A stretch of 64,000 bases of DNA, from assembly GCA_003313425.1 (NCBI GenBank), contig NHZP01000014.1, positions 1,178,001 to 1,242,000 of the forward strand, written 5' to 3'. This document shows positions 11,001-22,337 of the stretch, in pieces (position 1 is the stretch's first letter; each line of letters begins with the position of its first letter). Source of the DNA: Pseudopyrenochaeta lycopersici (taxonomy: Eukaryota; Ascomycota; Dothideomycetes; Pleosporales; Pseudopyrenochaetaceae). The notes beneath the pieces were generated by a model that worked only from the letters and a program-made list of their open reading frames with translations, did no database searches and had not been told where the DNA came from. Both the position numbers and the translations under genes were made by a program.

Positions 11001-14000
11001 GTCCCACCACGAGTAAGTACTCCAAGCTTATCAAGTGCTGTACGGAGTCGATTAAGGCCGGTAGCAGTTCCTCTATGGTCCACGAGTTGCTCGATGAGTT
11101 CTTCCTCCTCCTCGGGTTGTAAATCGCCATATATTTTCCGACCCACTTGTAAACGAGTAACACGTTGACGTTCATAGTGTGAAGGCCGGCCTCGAATATC
11201 GTGAATGGCAATGTTGACATCCTCACTACTCAGATCTTCATCGTCGCTCACCTCGTCGTCACTATCAGCTTCAATCATATCCAGATATTCCTCTAGATCT
11301 TCTTGCTCCTGTTGATGTGTCAGTGGAAGAACACCACACAAGCTCCTAAAACATACCTCTTGTGCCTGAACTGCAATTTGTTCGGACTCTAAGGGCACAT
11401 TGGCTGAACCGGCTATGCCTATGAGATCGGCTTCTGACAAGAGTTGTGAAAGAGGTTCTGCAGGTAGAGAACCGCCAAGCCTCGGGAAAGTACTTTTCGT
11501 GTCGTCTATGCCAGCTGACGAGGGCGGATGTGGAAGAGATGAGGAAGATTCGATGTGTGACATTCGCCGAGCACGCTGGCAACGGCCTGGTGACCTTGAG
11601 GAGCTCAGACTACGCTCACGCTTGTAAGTTGGAGGCTCTTTCTTATCGCCAAGGTCGATATCTTGGCCATCCCTTCCAGGAGGGATCCATCTTCTTGGTT
11701 GCCCTGGAATGCGATCTTGCTGGAAGGTCCAACCAGCAGCAATCCGCTGCTTGATAATAGTCCGACGAGTCAGACGTTTCTCTGGTCTCTCAGGGGCATT
11801 AATGTCCTTCACCAATGGTAGAGGCAAACCAGCCAGACGAGTTCTATCACCCACAATGGCATAGCCAAGTTGTCCGTGCCATACCAGATGAAGGTCGAGT
11901 TCGGCGGCATAACAGGACAAGAAATCCCGAATTTCAGCCTCATGGTTAGAGTAGATAGTTGTGCTGCTCCGGTTGCCATCGCCCAGCCAAAGTCCGAGGA
12001 AGTAGGGATCGACTGACACACTCGTTTCTGGCAATTCAAACCCAGGAGACCTGAAAAGCCTATACTTCGCTTGTTCAGCGGGTTCAAGCGCTTCAAAGTC
12101 TTTAGCTGTCATTTGCACTGTGTCGTAACGCTCAGACGCCGAGACTTCAGGCTTCTCAAGGTCTAAAAGTGCGGTGTCTTCGTCTTCTTCTGGATCCTCG
12201 AGGGCCTCTGCATTATTGCCTGGAAACGCAGGAAACGAGTATGATCGGCCGAATTTCTTGTAGTTACGAGAACAATATACTCGTATTTTGAGGTCCGAAC
12301 CATTCTTGTTCCATAGTAGGAACATGTTAGGTAAACCTGCATCAAGGCGGATCTCTCCACCCTTGCCGTTGGCAGACTTCTCTTCGAATCGATCGCGTAG
12401 AGTAGCCAGAGTAATATCGCCCTGCTCGTGTATTTCTCTACTCTTCGCAACCGCGGCAGCAAAGGCATCTTCTTGGGAATCGAAGAAGACAGGAGGATAT
12501 TTTACATGGCCCTGTATGTTCGTACGTGCTGGGTTACCCCAGGCGAAGGTGGCGAACTCAGCCCTGCTACCCTTTCCAACAGGAATGTTCACGATGTAAG
12601 ACTCATGACGGGCCGTGATTCCAGTGGTACCATTGAGTGTGTTTCGTATTGTATCAGCACCCTTCTTCCCACGCTCAGCTTTCAGAACCCAGGAAAAAGC
12701 ACTTTTGAGAGCCGACACGAAATTTGATCGCCTCTTCACGAGATTGTTCGGTCGATCTTCAGCTGCAGGATCGGAACTGAGGTCAGGTAGGTGATCCAAT
12801 TGACTTGCAAAGCGTTGAAAATGTTCTTCAGTGTCCATACCATCATACTCATTGCCAGCACCCTTCTCCCGGTGAAGAACGAGTATATGGTTACCTGTGA
12901 CAACAAGATCCTCCTTACGTGCACCGACTTTGAAACGATAGAGACGTTCACTGCCCTTGACAATGTTGAATGCGCGACGAGATCCTCCATCGGGACCTAA
13001 CAAAAGGTCTCCTTCTTGGACATCTTCGACCGCAATTTCCGAGCCATCGTATCGAAGAAGCTTGGTTCCGTTCGCGAGGCAGGCCTTCTCCCAAAAGAGG
13101 CCTTCCCATGATGGAAAAGCTGTGGCCTTGAACAAGGTATGCTCAAGGATGGTTTCGACACCACCAAGAGCCTGGATGACGTCCGTGCGGTAAGCGTTCA
13201 AATTCCACAATTTACCATCATGCCGTTGGCTAGTCCACCAGAAGGGATTGCTCTTCATGTGCTGGTAGATTTTGAACTCAGTCCTGGCTCGGAAACCCTT
13301 ATCGAAGCTAAGGGTACTTCGGTCCTTCTGGAATAGTGTGTTGATACGAGGAAGACCACGGTCCCAGCTATCCTCCAAGTCTTCAAGCGTTAATCGGCGA
13401 TTCTGCTGTTGCGCCTCTTGACGCTTTTGCGAATACTCCATCCATACGCGCTGCGAGTCAACGAACTCAGACTCCCAAGGAATGATGTACCGGAAAATGT
13501 TAGGAATGAGCGTCTCCTCGTCATGAGACATACCGGCACGATAATGTGTAACGCCGGTGTCGGTCTGCTTTGACCATCGCTTGTCACTCGTTGGGATGAG
13601 AATATGGGATCCAGAGATCATACCCAAACCACCGAGCTCCTTAGGCGTGTAGAATACAGCGGGCGGGAAACGCGAAGGCATCTTGGAGTTCAATCCAATC
13701 TTCACACGTGTCTGAATCTTAGTTTCGCACTTCACGATGGTGTCGAGAAGGTTGACCGTTGACACTGCTGCTTCACGGTAATAGGTGAAGAGTGCAATGA
13801 GGGTCGTGTTCCATTTGTTGGCAATTTTCGTGAATGTAGTGGACCCAGACGACATCAAGATCTGTCGGATGCGGTTGTTGAACTTCTGAATGTCTTCCTC
13901 GGTTACCTGCAAGAAAGCATCCGCAGTGCGCTCCTTTGTGGAGTTGTCAACGAGCGACCATACACTATCCTTGACCGGGAATTCGCCGGTAAGATTACGC

Positions 14001-17000
14001 ATCTTTGGTAGAATACGGACCTCGAAACCAGACATCGAAAACAGCAAATTAGGGTTATCGCGGCTGTAGACGCTGGCGAACGTATCATCCCATTCGATCG
14101 TCGTTACTGAGCGAGGCAATCGGTTCTTGAGATCCCAGAAAACGGCACGACCAAGATTGACGTCGTGTCGCATTAGGCGCATCCTCGAATCACGGGGCCA
14201 GCACTTTTTGTTCTTGTAGCCGATGACATTCTCGAAGTTGGGATCAGGGTTCTCGGTCAAGAAGCGCTGGATCAGATCCCGCGATTCATCTGCAGTGAAT
14301 CTGAAGAAAACCCAGATACGATCGATGTATCGTGTGTAAAGTCGGATCGGATGGCGTACTTCAGTCTCCTTGTCCTTGAATTGCAAGAAGTCGTTCGGAC
14401 TTTCGGGAGCGCCGGCGATCTCGTTTGCTCGCTGCAAACCCAGCAGGAGGATATCGAGGACGAGTCCATAAAACTGAAACACGAAACCTGAAAATTGCAG
14501 ACCACGTATCATGCCGTAGGCGTTGACGTGGTTCATGTCTTTGTAGTTGAGCTGGACATTATTTTTGGCGGTGATGTAGTCCGCTAGATTGTGGTCCATG
14601 ATGAGTCGCAACAAGCGATTGAGCATGGTCAAATCTATCTTTTCGTACACCTTGGACAGCTGAGTCTCAATCATTACGTTGCACTCGCCATCCTGGGTTT
14701 CCCAAACTTTGTCCAGGTTGTTGATGCCCTGGGCCCATTTGTACGTCAGAAGAGGGGGCACTTCGGAATCAGAAGGCTTGATCCATGCCGGAAACAAGTG
14801 TCGCTGGTCGGCTTGATACCAAAGATATTGGTCCAGATACGCGTCTGTGATCTTCTCCATGGGCTCAATATCGTAAACTGGGTTGATGTTGCTGTAGTTG
14901 TCGTTCATATCGATGCCGACTTCCTTGAAAGCACGCTGTGTAAGCAAAAATCGCTTGATACGGGCCAAAGTAGTTCCTGGAGAGTCATAGGCTTGCTCGA
15001 TCAAAGCGAGCTCTTCACGCTGGCTTTGGTTCAATCTACCTTTGACTGAGTACGCCTCGCGTAGACGCTCCAAGGCAAGAATGAGGATCTTCGTATCGTG
15101 CTTGTACGAAACACTGGGGAAGGGGATTGGCTGGAACTTCCTCGCCTCGAGCCAATGCACCATGGTTGTGTAAATCGCGACAGCTTCTTCCGATGAAACA
15201 TATGGACCGTCTTTCATATAATTATGTTGACGCTCTTGCTCGGCCTTGAGCCATAGACGAGTCAATCGCCCAAGGTTTTTCTTGGCCACTGTCTTGTCCA
15301 CGGTAGCGCCTCGTCGAATACGCTCACGATTGTAGTGCGCAACGGAGATCCACCAATCTGCCTTGCTCTTCACGTAACGGAGAATGATGTTCTCGATGGG
15401 TGCTGGAAGACCTGGGACTTTCCAAGGGATATTACTCTTCCAGCAACGCCATGCCTCTGACAAATGTTGCAGGACTGTGTTGACCTTGTTTTGCTTGATG
15501 CCCTCGGGCATCATGTCCATGAGATCGCTCATGACGGCAGCGCGCAGTTCTAGGTCGAAATGAGACTCTACTCGCTGCTTGGTGACAGTCTTGGCGACGC
15601 CCTTGCTATGCCTACCCTCAAATTGACGAGAAAGGAGGTTTCCAAGCCAGCGTTCTAGCAGAGGGATGATACCTCGCATGAAGAAAAGCCACACTCTCCA
15701 AGCAGGAGCCCAGAAGCCGCATCCGGGTCCTTTTCCAACAGGTCCCGAGTTGAATCGATAGTAGATTAAATGCTTTAGATCCTTGCAAGAACGAATCTGG
15801 TGCATGAGCTTGTACTTATAGCGGTACATGCCGGTCAGCTGCCCAACGTGGTTGAAGGCGTAGAGAATGCCATCAGCAAGTTGGAACGCATCGATGTTAC
15901 CCAGACGATACTGGACCTGGGCGTCAACAATAAGCTTCGTCAGTCGTAGGATTTCTCGCATGAGATGGAAGGCGTTTCCGAATCGTGACTTCTTCCTCTC
16001 CTTGGTTGTGAGCGTCTTGACTGGCTTTAAGTTGAAGTTGTAGTCCAGATGCAGGTATGTGAGATTCTTCCGGTGGATGAGCAGATTCAGCATGTTATAA
16101 CCTTGTCGGCAGACCTGCAAACCTGCCTCGACCCAGTCGATCTTAGTTTGCTGGAAGAACTTTGTGCTCTTCAAGGTCCGCATCAGGTTCTGCTTGTTCT
16201 GGGCCTGTGGTGGCTTCTTGTGGAGCTCGTTGAGAACGAACGTTTTCAACAACTTCTGGTACGAGACCCGCACCTTCACAGGCTGGCCTGCAGGAACATG
16301 TTCGAGGTACCACTGCTTGACCAGGGGAACATCTTGTGCTCGTACCATGCGACCTGATCGCTTATCGAACGGATGTGGTGCCCACCAAAGTGCGATCGCC
16401 GACGCGGTCTCTGGTGTAGAGAGCTCTTCGTCAGCCATGAAAGGCTCCACTTCTTCTGGCAGCTGGAAGTCATCTTCATCATCCTCGTCATTCCCATCGC
16501 CAAACACCATGTCCTCATGGCTCACGGAGATATTCTTCGGTGCTACGGCTCGCGATGAGATGGGATTGATGATGGGGTCAAAGTAGTAGGCTGGAAGACT
16601 TGGATCTTCTGCTCGAACATAGACTACCTGCGGGTGAGAGTACCAAGCCAGCTTGACGCTTCGCGGAAGGGAGTTGTAGAGATATGGGTAAGACACGCGA
16701 TACTCAGTTCGGATCGGGGCACGGAATATAATGCGGTCGATAGCATTGAATTCGCCAAAGTCCTCATCGTTCGGGTCTATGTCCTTGTAAAGCGGCTCGA
16801 AGCGGGGTCCTCCAGGTATGGCCACATTAAGCGCCTTTGCCGTTTGAAAGCTGTTCAGGTCGAACATGTGGAAGTAGTTCTTATCAACAGTGTCGCTTAG
16901 CAACTGTCGGCTCAGACGGTACAAGGTTGCCATCTGAGGCAAGTCCAGATTCCATGTCTCGTAACTCGGGCCATTGACGTGGGGAGTATCTAGAAGCGCG

Positions 17001-17701
17001 CGATGTTCGTAGAACCACTCATACACGGGTCCATCTTCGTCTTCGTCGAGCTCCAACTGGATGGGCTCCAGTGGCTCTACGTCTTCGATGTTCTCCGAGT
17101 ACGATAGCGGCGGTTCTTCGTCGTCGAAAGGGGGGAAGCGCATTCGCTTGAAATGTCGGCGATCGCTCTTCTCTTTCCTCATAGCCAGCCACATAGCAGC
17201 CCATTGCGCATGGAAGACTGGCTCTATTACGCGAGGGACCTCGTTGACTAAGGTCAAGCATCCGTTTGTGTGGTATAAGACTTTGACATCTCGCCTGCTC
17301 TCCCAAGGCATGGGCATGTTCTCCAGCAGTTTCAATACCGCATGGGGCATGAACTTTAGCGCACCAAGATAGCTTCGCTTGTCTGTGGTGAACTTCTTCT
17401 GCGACACATCGCCGATATCCCTGAAGACCTTACGCAAATGCTCTGGAGGCAGATCGGCCTTTTGGGTCTCGACGAATCCAGCTTTACGCTTCTCGCCGAA
17501 CCTCTGTCGCTGCTGCCTCAGCCAATCCTTCTTCTTCTGCGCGAACTTTGCGATTTGTGGGTCAACAGGGAGTCGCATGCCAGGAGGCCCAACGGTACCA
17601 GGTGCGCCTGGCGGCCCAGGAGGGGGAGGTGGTGGCGGCGGTGCATATCCAGAACCTGGTGGGCCTGGCGGAGGCGGCGGAGGGGGAGGAGGGAACGCCA
17701 T
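8045..17701 (-). CDS. prp8: Pre-mRNA-splicing factor Prp8 (U5 snRNP), interrupted by an intein
   Basis: Prp8 is the central scaffold of the spliceosome. It cradles U5/U6 snRNA and the substrate splice sites in the nucleus. The frame opens from ATG 17701 ([16 protein letters not shown], a fungal-type poly-Pro N terminus) and runs 3218 codons to 8045. Removing the 848-residue intein leaves a 2370-aa extein, the normal family length. The extein preserves the family block order: N-terminal region, RT-like core, linker (WEGLFWEKA then [14 protein letters not shown]), endonuclease-like region ([20 protein letters not shown]), RNase H-like region and a C-terminal Jab1/MPN domain ending [20 protein letters not shown]. 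The intein sits after extein residue 1540. I see no spliceosomal intron in the extein coding sequence; a candidate lies within the intein. The gene is divergent from the eL34 gene. Confidence 0.98.
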   Translation of the reverse strand: MAFPPPPPPPPPGPPGSGYAPPPPPPPPGPPGAPGTVGPPGMRLPVDPQIAKFAQKKKDWLRQQRQRFGEKRKAGFVETQKADLPPEHLRKVFRDIGDVSQKKFTTDKRSYLGALKFMPHAVLKLLENMPMPWESRRDVKVLYHTNGCLTLVNEVPRVIEPVFHAQWAAMWLAMRKEKSDRRHFKRMRFPPFDDEEPPLSYSENIEDVEPLEPIQLELDEDEDGPVYEWFYEHRALLDTPHVNGPSYETWNLDLPQMATLYRLSRQLLSDTVDKNYFHMFDLNSFQTAKALNVAIPGGPRFEPLYKDIDPNDEDFGEFNAIDRIIFRAPIRTEYRVSYPYLYNSLPRSVKLAWYSHPQVVYVRAEDPSLPAYYFDPIINPISSRAVAPKNISVSHEDMVFGDGNDEDDEDDFQLPEEVEPFMADEELSTPETASAIALWWAPHPFDKRSGRMVRAQDVPLVKQWYLEHVPAGQPVKVRVSYQKLLKTFVLNELHKKPPQAQNKQNLMRTLKSTKFFQQTKIDWVEAGLQVCRQGYNMLNLLIHRKNLTYLHLDYNFNLKPVKTLTTKERKKSRFGNAFHLMREILRLTKLIVDAQVQYRLGNIDAFQLADGILYAFNHVGQLTGMYRYKYKLMHQIRSCKDLKHLIYYRFNSGPVGKGPGCGFWAPAWRVWLFFMRGIIPLLERWLGNLLSRQFEGRHSKGVAKTVTKQRVESHFDLELRAAVMSDLMDMMPEGIKQNKVNTVLQHLSEAWRCWKSNIPWKVPGLPAPIENIILRYVKSKADWWISVAHYNRERIRRGATVDKTVAKKNLGRLTRLWLKAEQERQHNYMKDGPYVSSEEAVAIYTTMVHWLEARKFQPIPFPSVSYKHDTKILILALERLREAYSVKGRLNQSQREELALIEQAYDSPGTTLARIKRFLLTQRAFKEVGIDMNDNYSNINPVYDIEPMEKITDAYLDQYLWYQADQRHLFPAWIKPSDSEVPPLLTYKWAQGINNLDKVWETQDGECNVMIETQLSKVYEKIDLTMLNRLLRLIMDHNLADYITAKNNVQLNYKDMNHVNAYGMIRGLQFSGFVFQFYGLVLDILLLGLQRANEIAGAPESPNDFLQFKDKETEVRHPIRLYTRYIDRIWVFFRFTADESRDLIQRFLTENPDPNFENVIGYKNKKCWPRDSRMRLMRHDVNLGRAVFWDLKNRLPRSVTTIEWDDTFASVYSRDNPNLLFSMSGFEVRILPKMRNLTGEFPVKDSVWSLVDNSTKERTADAFLQVTEEDIQKFNNRIRQILMSSGSTTFTKIANKWNTTLIALFTYYREAAVSTVNLLDTIVKCETKIQTRVKIGLNSKMPSRFPPAVFYTPKELGGLGMISGSHILIPTSDKRWSKQTDTGVTHYRAGMSHDEETLIPNIFRYIIPWESEFVDSQRVWMEYSQKRQEAQQQNRRLTLEDLEDSWDRGLPRINTLFQKDRSTLSFDKGFRARTEFKIYQHMKSNPFWWTSQRHDGKLWNLNAYRTDVIQALGGVETILEHTLFKATAFPSWEGLFWEKACLANGTKLLRYDGSEIAVEDVQEGDLLLGPDGGSRRAFNIVKGSERLYRFKVGARKEDLVVTGNHILVLHREKGAGNEYDGMDTEEHFQRFASQLDHLPDLSSDPAAEDRPNNLVKRRSNFVSALKSAFSWVLKAERGKKGADTIRNTLNGTTGITARHESYIVNIPVGKGSRAEFATFAWGNPARTNIQGHVKYPPVFFDSQEDAFAAAVAKSREIHEQGDITLATLRDRFEEKSANGKGGEIRLDAGLPNMFLLWNKNGSDLKIRVYCSRNYKKFGRSYSFPAFPGNNAEALEDPEEDEDTALLDLEKPEVSASERYDTVQMTAKDFEALEPAEQAKYRLFRSPGFELPETSVSVDPYFLGLWLGDGNRSSTTIYSNHEAEIRDFLSCYAAELDLHLVWHGQLGYAIVGDRTRLAGLPLPLVKDINAPERPEKRLTRRTIIKQRIAAGWTFQQDRIPGQPRRWIPPGRDGQDIDLGDKKEPPTYKRERSLSSSRSPGRCQRARRMSHIESSSSLPHPPSSAGIDDTKSTFPRLGGSLPAEPLSQLLSEADLIGIAGSANVPLESEQIAVQAQEVCFRSLCGVLPLTHQQEQEDLEEYLDMIEADSDDEVSDDEDLSSEDVNIAIHDIRGRPSHYERQRVTRLQVGRKIYGDLQPEEEEELIEQLVDHRGTATGLNRLRTALDKLGVLTRGGTGPQADRKRIPSSFLKNSRDIRLAVLAGLLDTDGWFVYPENMFGFSQSETWHGALFWDTVALARSLGLSVWTTRRQMWNPTRTKKHPQLFAQIFGNLTEIPCLLARKKGCERYIPQMHSFMIKNVTLDPSPTGWSGFRVDKDQLYLRHDYLVLHNSGFEESMKFKKLTNAQRSGLNQIPNRRFTLWWSPTINRANVYVGFQVQLDLTGIFLHGKIPTLKISLIQIFRAHLWQKIHESVVMDLCQVFDQELQALGIEAVQKETIHPRKSYKMNSSCADILLFASPKWSVSPPSMLYDTKDTMSATTTNKFWIDVQLRYGDYDSHDIERYVRAKYLDYTQDSMSIYPSATGLMIGIDLAYNLYSAYGQYFPGLKQLIQQAMAKIMKANPALFVLRERIRKGLQLYASESSQEFLNSQNYSELFSNQIQLFIDDTNVYRVTIHKTFEGNLTTKPINGAIFIFNPRTGQLFLKIIHTSVWAGQKRLGQLAKWKTAEEVAALIRSLPVEEQPKQLIVTRKGLLDPLEVHLLDFPNISIRASELQLPFQAAMKVEKLGDMILRATGPQMVLFNLYDEWLKTISSYTAFSRLILILRALHVNQDKTKLLLRPDKTVITQEHHIWPSLADEDWIKVEVQLRDLILNDYGKKNNVNTSSLTSSEVRDIILGMEISAPSMQRQQAAEIDKQQEEQQQLTAVTTKTMNVHGEEMVVTTTSQYEQASFASKTEWRTRAVATSNLRTRANNIYINSEDVKDDTQFTYVMPKNVLKRFITIADLRVQVAGYLYGKSPPDNSQVKEISTIVMIPQVGNTRDVQLPKQLPQHEYLDNLEPLGIIHTVSGNEPPYMQASDVTQHARLMNAHASWDKKTVSMTVSFTPGSVSLAAWALTPNGYKWGADNKDTMSDNPSGFSTSFGEKCQLLLSDKIRGYFLVPENGLWNYSFMGSSFGTIEKKPVHVRLDTPVRFYDSVHRPVHFGNFAELEDVWVDRDNQFE
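10538..13081 (-). mobile_element. PRP8 intein with LAGLIDADG homing endonuclease
   Basis: The in-frame insertion interrupts [16 protein letters not shown], the widespread fungal Prp8 insertion site. Splicing residues look intact: Cys1 (codon 13081..13079), block B T62-G-N-H65, block [11 protein letters not shown]-terminal His847-Asn848 and Ser as the +1 extein residue. The two endonuclease motifs are FLGLWLGDG (361-369) and LAGLLDTDG (719-727), both keeping their acidic residue, so the nuclease may be active. Length is 848 residues as an open frame, or 832 if the 48-nt candidate intron is removed. The spacing between the LAGLIDADG motifs is about 350 residues, against roughly 100 in ordinary inteins. 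The spacer contains a basic/Ser-rich part (about 480-525) and an Asp/Glu-rich part (about 593-620 and 656-666). Inteins of this type spread by homing into intein-less alleles and excise by protein splicing. Confidence 0.95.
11309..11356 (-). other. Candidate spliceosomal intron inside the intein coding sequence (48 nt, in frame)
   Basis: On the minus strand, GTATGT at 11356..11351 follows CAAGAG. An ACTGACAC branch-like sequence lies about ten bases before the acceptor CAACAG (ending at 11309). The 48-nt length, GTATGT donor, CTGAC branch site and CAG acceptor match the confirmed-by-frame introns elsewhere in this window. The length is a multiple of three without a stop, so the frame is open whether or not it is removed. 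The 16 encoded residues ([16 protein letters not shown]) are hydrophobic with two Cys, unlike the acidic, polar spacer around them. Splicing would join IAVQAQE to EQEDLEEYL. It could still simply be coding. Confidence 0.6.
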
Positions 17702-18481
17702 GTTCTGACGATTCTTGGGAGATGTCAGTTGAATTGAAAACGAGCAATTCGTGATTGTGATTAAGCAATCAATATTCGAGCGAATAATAAGAGAAGCTGT
17801 GAGACAGAGTGCAAGGACGGTAAAGGAGTCCGCCAGCACTTGAAAGAATCCAAAATGCTCCGAGTCCTGAGAAACCACTAACCTCTCCAAAGAAAAGACC
17901 TATCCCTTACTGCACGCGAGAGCCGAGTACAGGATGCTGCAATACAAGCTTAGGAGTCGAATCCTGAAGCTTTTGCGGACGAGGCCGCAGTCGAGGAAGG
18001 AAGTCGCGTCCACGCGCAGGTCTCGAGTGAATCTCCAGGACTTCAAAGAGGCGGAGAGTGACAGCGCGCAGCGATCGGAGATAGACCCTCCGCGCGTTGT
18101 TGCGATTTGGCGATGGAGATGATCTTCTAGTGGCGGCGCATTCTCCATGATATCTTTTCGCGACAAGCCAAGCCGAGCCTGCAGGCAGGCCGTCACGTGA
18201 GCACTGGCGCGCTCCATTGCTTGGGCCAGGGCGCTAGCGCTCTCGCTTAGAGCGCACGAAATTCGAAGAACCTCAAAAGTGACGACCGACACTAACGACA
18301 ACAGCACGCCCAGTGGTAAGTCTTGCCTAACGCCCTGCTGTCAAATTTTGTGACCGCTCTTGCTAATTGCTATCAGACTCAGGTACGCTTCTTCGACTTC
18401 GCGCCGCAGCGACACACGCCACGAACGCCGCTCACATTTCTGCAGACAATCACCCACTGACTTCCCGGGAAATCCATCACA
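17702..18481. promoter_or_regulatory. Divergent promoter region of PRP8 and RPL34, possible 5' UTR intron
   Basis: About 780 bp separate the two opposite start codons. On the plus strand, a GTAAGT at 18316 with GCTAATT near 18362 and an acceptor at 18376 (or 18382) could form a 5' UTR intron of RPL34. That would be common for ribosomal-protein genes, but nothing coding tests it. No clear TATA box was seen. Confidence 0.4.
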
Positions 18482-18957
18482 ATGCCGTCCACCAGACTCA
18501 CATACGTACGTCGCATCGAACCCCGGAATGCTCTCAACGGAGATTGAGGGACGTGGAATATGTGGCATTTGGGCTAACAATGGGCAGAGGCGACGTGCGC
18601 CGTACAACACCAAGAGCCAGAAGGTTCGCGTGATCAAGACGCCCGGTGGTGAGCTCCGTTACCTGCACATCAAGAAGAAGGGCACTGCCCCCAAGTGCGG
18701 TGTAAGTGGCATTTAAGGAGTGTCGAAGGCTTTTTGTTGACAGCTTCTAGGACTGCGGAACCAAGCTCGCTGGTATCCCCGCCCTCCGTCCCCGCGAATA
18801 TGCCACCGTCTCCCGCCCCAAGAAGACCGTCCAGCGCGCCTACGGTGGATCGCGATGCGCAAACTGCGTCCAGGACCGCATCGTCCGTGCTTTCTTGATC
18901 GAGGAGCAGAAGGTCGTCAAGAAGGTGCTCAAGGAGTCGCAGCAGAAGAAGCGTTAA
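18482..18957 (+). CDS. rpl34: 60S ribosomal protein eL34
   Basis: Three exons: 18482..18505, 18588..18701 and 18751..18957, encoding 114 aa. The introns are 82 nt (GTACGT donor, GCTAACA branch, GGGCAG acceptor) and 49 nt (GTAAGT, TTCTAG). Exon 1 encodes only MPSTRLTY. The rest follows the eL34 family closely: [37 protein letters not shown], then [13 protein letters not shown] and [20 protein letters not shown]. The family's conserved Cys pairs (KCGDCG and RCANC) are kept. It is a cytosolic large-subunit protein. The tiny first exon is easily missed by automatic annotation. PRP8 is divergent upstream. Confidence 0.97.
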
Positions 18958-19806
18958 GCTTGGCATTGAGGGGTGAAGGGGTTTAGCATGTCAAAACTGG
19001 GTCAATCGGTGTTCATGTGCATTATGGGCAGTCCCCTGGTTCGGTCGGCTTTTACGATATCAAGGCGATTTCTACGTTGTCCGCCAGGACCAGTAGCTGA
19101 GTAGGGTCTCGAATACATCCACAAGCTACGAAACGTTTTACTTTTGGGCACTATGCTGTGGTTATGGTGACGATGCTGATGGAGGTTCCCATTGGACTTT
19201 TGCAGATACTATCGAACAAGTTGTGAATGCTTACTTAGGCGTGATGCCGTGCTGTTACCAGTGCTACGTCAACTATGGCGTCTCCATGCTATTTTGTTTG
19301 AGTCGAAGCACAGTAAACAGTTGTTGCATGCCTGAACATTTGGCGTTTTGGGGCGTTGTGAACATATCCGTAAGATGCACTGCACAAAGTACTGCTTGAA
19401 GTAATTAACAGTGGCCCGTGATGGCGAGGACAATTAAAGTCATAGTCGCCAGGATGGTTGTCCTCGAGAAAATGACGGGTACTAACGGTGAGTATGGCCA
19501 AACCGAGGATGGGCAAGTCGGAATGGGGTCGAGTCACCAATCACAGAACTGGGTCTAATGAGTCGCGAAGCGCACGATTCGCGGCTTTGGTGCAAGCAGC
19601 TTTGCATGCTCCCATGGCCAACGGAATACACATGACTTGAGCAGCAAGCGCGCAACTGGAGCCTGAGGACGAATGCTGGCCAGGCTGGAGGATATCCGCA
19701 CATCAGCCTGAGGTCCCACCACAAAGGTGCCTGGTCTCCGGTTTCCGCCTCTCCCCAGCCCACTAACCACCTGCTTTTGCGATATCGGTGTCGCATCCAT
19801 TACACG
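18958..19806. other. Intergenic, no gene seen
   Basis: This is the RPL34 3' flank followed by the upstream region of the next rightward gene. An apparent start 30 bases before the chosen ATG of that gene is TTG and was not used. Confidence 0.55.
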
Positions 19807-22337
19807 ATGAACGGCCTGTCGCTGTCACCTACGACACCGCTGGCCCAAGGCATATCGCATCATTCCTTTGCGAGCCCGACAAACGCGTACCAAAGGGGAT
19901 TCAAGCGCTCTGCCTCGACCGACGACGAGCACGAAAATGGCGATGCAGATACGCGACCCTCGTCGTCGCGGCGGAACACGGCCGTCAAGCGTGCGTGCAA
20001 TGAGTGCCGCCAGCAAAAGGTAAGTCCTGGCAGGGCCGCCTTTACTTCAACGTGCCGCGAGCTTCGCGCTGGTGCAAGCCGGACGTGGAGCTCTGCGCGG
20101 TCAGTGCAGAGCATCACCAATTGACCAATGTCGCCCCGCAGAGGAGGAGGGGCAATGGCTAGACACGGTCGTCACACGTCCATGTTTCATACCCGGCTGA
20201 CAGTTGTTTTTTTCTGTAGCTCAAGTGCAACGTCCAGCAGGACCCCTTCGTGAGCTGCGCCCGCTGCCAGAAACAGAACCTACGATGTGTCATCGAGCCC
20301 AACTTCAAGCGCGTGGGCAAGCGCAACCGCAATGCCGAAATGGAAAAGGAGATGGAGTATCTGCGCGACAGACTGGCCTTATACGAAGGCCAGCAGTCGG
20401 CGAACCAGCCTATGCTGAATGCCCCCCGAACCGTTGCAGACAGCCACGACTTCCCTCCCGGCCCAGGCCCCAAGATAGAGGACGACGCATTCCTACAGAC
20501 ACAACATCAACAAGTGGCGGCAACATCACTGCTGGATCTACGCAGCGGGTCACCCATGTTCTTCACGCTGGGCTCGGGCGAAGTGCGCCTCGGCCACAGC
20601 GAGGTCAATGAGCTGTTCACCGAGTACTTCCAGCTCTACCACCCATTCCTCCCGTTCCTGGACCAGCTGCGGTCACCTGACGAGTACTACTCTCAAGACC
20701 ACAAATTGCTGTTCTGGGCCGTCATTGCTGTTGCAGCTCGCCGCTTTGGCCCGCGACCGTCGCTGCTGCAAGACCTTGCGAAACCACTGAGCGATCTGAT
20801 TTGGGACTCGATCAGGAATCAGCCGAACCATCATGTCGTCAAAGCTTTGTGCTTGCTCTGTACCTGGCCGCTTCCTGCAGAGCGGACCGTCACTGATCCA
20901 ACCTTTATCCTCAGCGGCGCCATGATGCAGGTAGCCATGCAGATTGGCCTGCACCAACCCACCCACCCGCAGGACTTTCAACGGGCAAAGGTGCGGCTGC
21001 GACAGGAAGACATCCACGATCGTCTGCGGACGTGGGCCGTCTGCAATATTGTCGCTCAGACGTAAGCTAAAAATTTTCTAGACTCTGTGCAAGCGACTGA
21101 CTTCTTATAGGGTATCCACAGGCAATGGACAGCCGTCCATTACACTGTACGATTCGACTCTTGATTTCAAGGTGGATGATGAGGAGCACATGCGAATAAT
21201 ACCACCGACACTGTTCGTGCGTCTCCGCCAAGAGATGGCAGCCAGCCGGATCAACAAGCTCCTCTACTCTGCAAATAGCCAACGATTTGCCGAAGGCGCT
21301 GCGACCAGCTACATGAGTTTGGAAGCGGACCGTCTTAAAGAAGAACGCGTCAAGGAGGAGCGTGGGTCTCTAGATGGCGTGGATAATGGTATGTTCTCAA
21401 AACTACAGCCAATAAAAAAATTCAACCTCACTGACCTCGCGTAGATCTGGAAGAACTATATCACTACGCAGTATCCCTACATCTCCACCTATACTCCTTT
21501 TTCAGCCCTGAGGTTCGGCTCGAACGGCGTGACGACCTTGTCGCATTATACTTCGCTGCATCAGCCTACCTTGAGCGCGTCTTTAAACTTCAACAAGAGG
21601 GCCGACTACCACATGTACCATACTACATCATGCAAATGGCTCTCGCAGCCGGGTTTGCCTTGCTCAAGCTTCTCAATTCCGACTTTGCCAGCAAACTCCC
21701 TGCCGAGAGAGGCCGGCAATTTGTGTTGCGGACTGTCGACGCGTTGAGGAAGGCTAAGATCTGGTCCAATGACCTTTTGGATCGCTTTGCTGAAGTACTG
21801 GCGCAGTTGTGGAAAGAGAGCTCTCGGGGACGCAGCCTTCACAGCATGTCACAATCGCCCTCAGTCAGCAATTCAGGGATGGCAACAATGTTTAGTCATC
21901 AAAACCAACAACAGCAACCACAACAACAACCAGGCCAGAGAAGACCGAGTAGCGGTATGATGGACGATCCGCTCGGCCTCATCATTCGCAGTCGAATGAG
22001 CATGAGTGTAGTCTTTGATTGTGCGTGGCGCTGGCGAGAAGCGCAGGTGAGCGGTACTGCAGAACAACTCGACAATATTGTCATGACCAACCCGACAAAT
22101 CCCGATTCATCAACGAGCTCGACACCTCCACCTGGCGTGGTGGTCGAAAACCCAGCTCATGGCCTGCCGAATTTCAATCCACATCTCAACACTTTGAGTA
22201 TGCCTCTCCAGCTCCCGAATGGCCTGGCCAGCGCAAATAGTTATGAGTTCTTCGACTCTGTATCTTGGATGCTAGAGGCACAGACGGACTGGAACTCGTA
22301 CGGCCCAGGAGGGTTTGGGAATGACTTCAGTACCTAG
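19807..22337 (+). CDS. Zn2Cys6 transcription factor (War1/Leu3-like group)
   Basis: Four exons: 19807..20019, 20220..21061, 21111..21388 and 21445..22337, giving 741 aa. Introns are 200, 49 and 56 nt. The zinc cluster is C64-x2-C67-x6-C74-x9-C84-x2-C87-x6-C94, and the first intron interrupts it exactly after K71. The linker NFKRVGKRNRNAEMEKEMEY leads into a short coiled coil for dimerisation. The middle region (for example LFWAVIAVAARRFGPRP, and MMQVAMQIGLHQP) is the fungal-specific regulatory domain. The C terminus has a Gln-rich run encoded by CAA/CAG (around 21902-21935) and an acidic/aromatic end typical of activation regions. It should be a nuclear DNA-binding regulator. The post-cluster KRVGKR sequence is what I associate with War1/Leu3-type factors; the target pathway is not readable. 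Confidence 0.9.
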
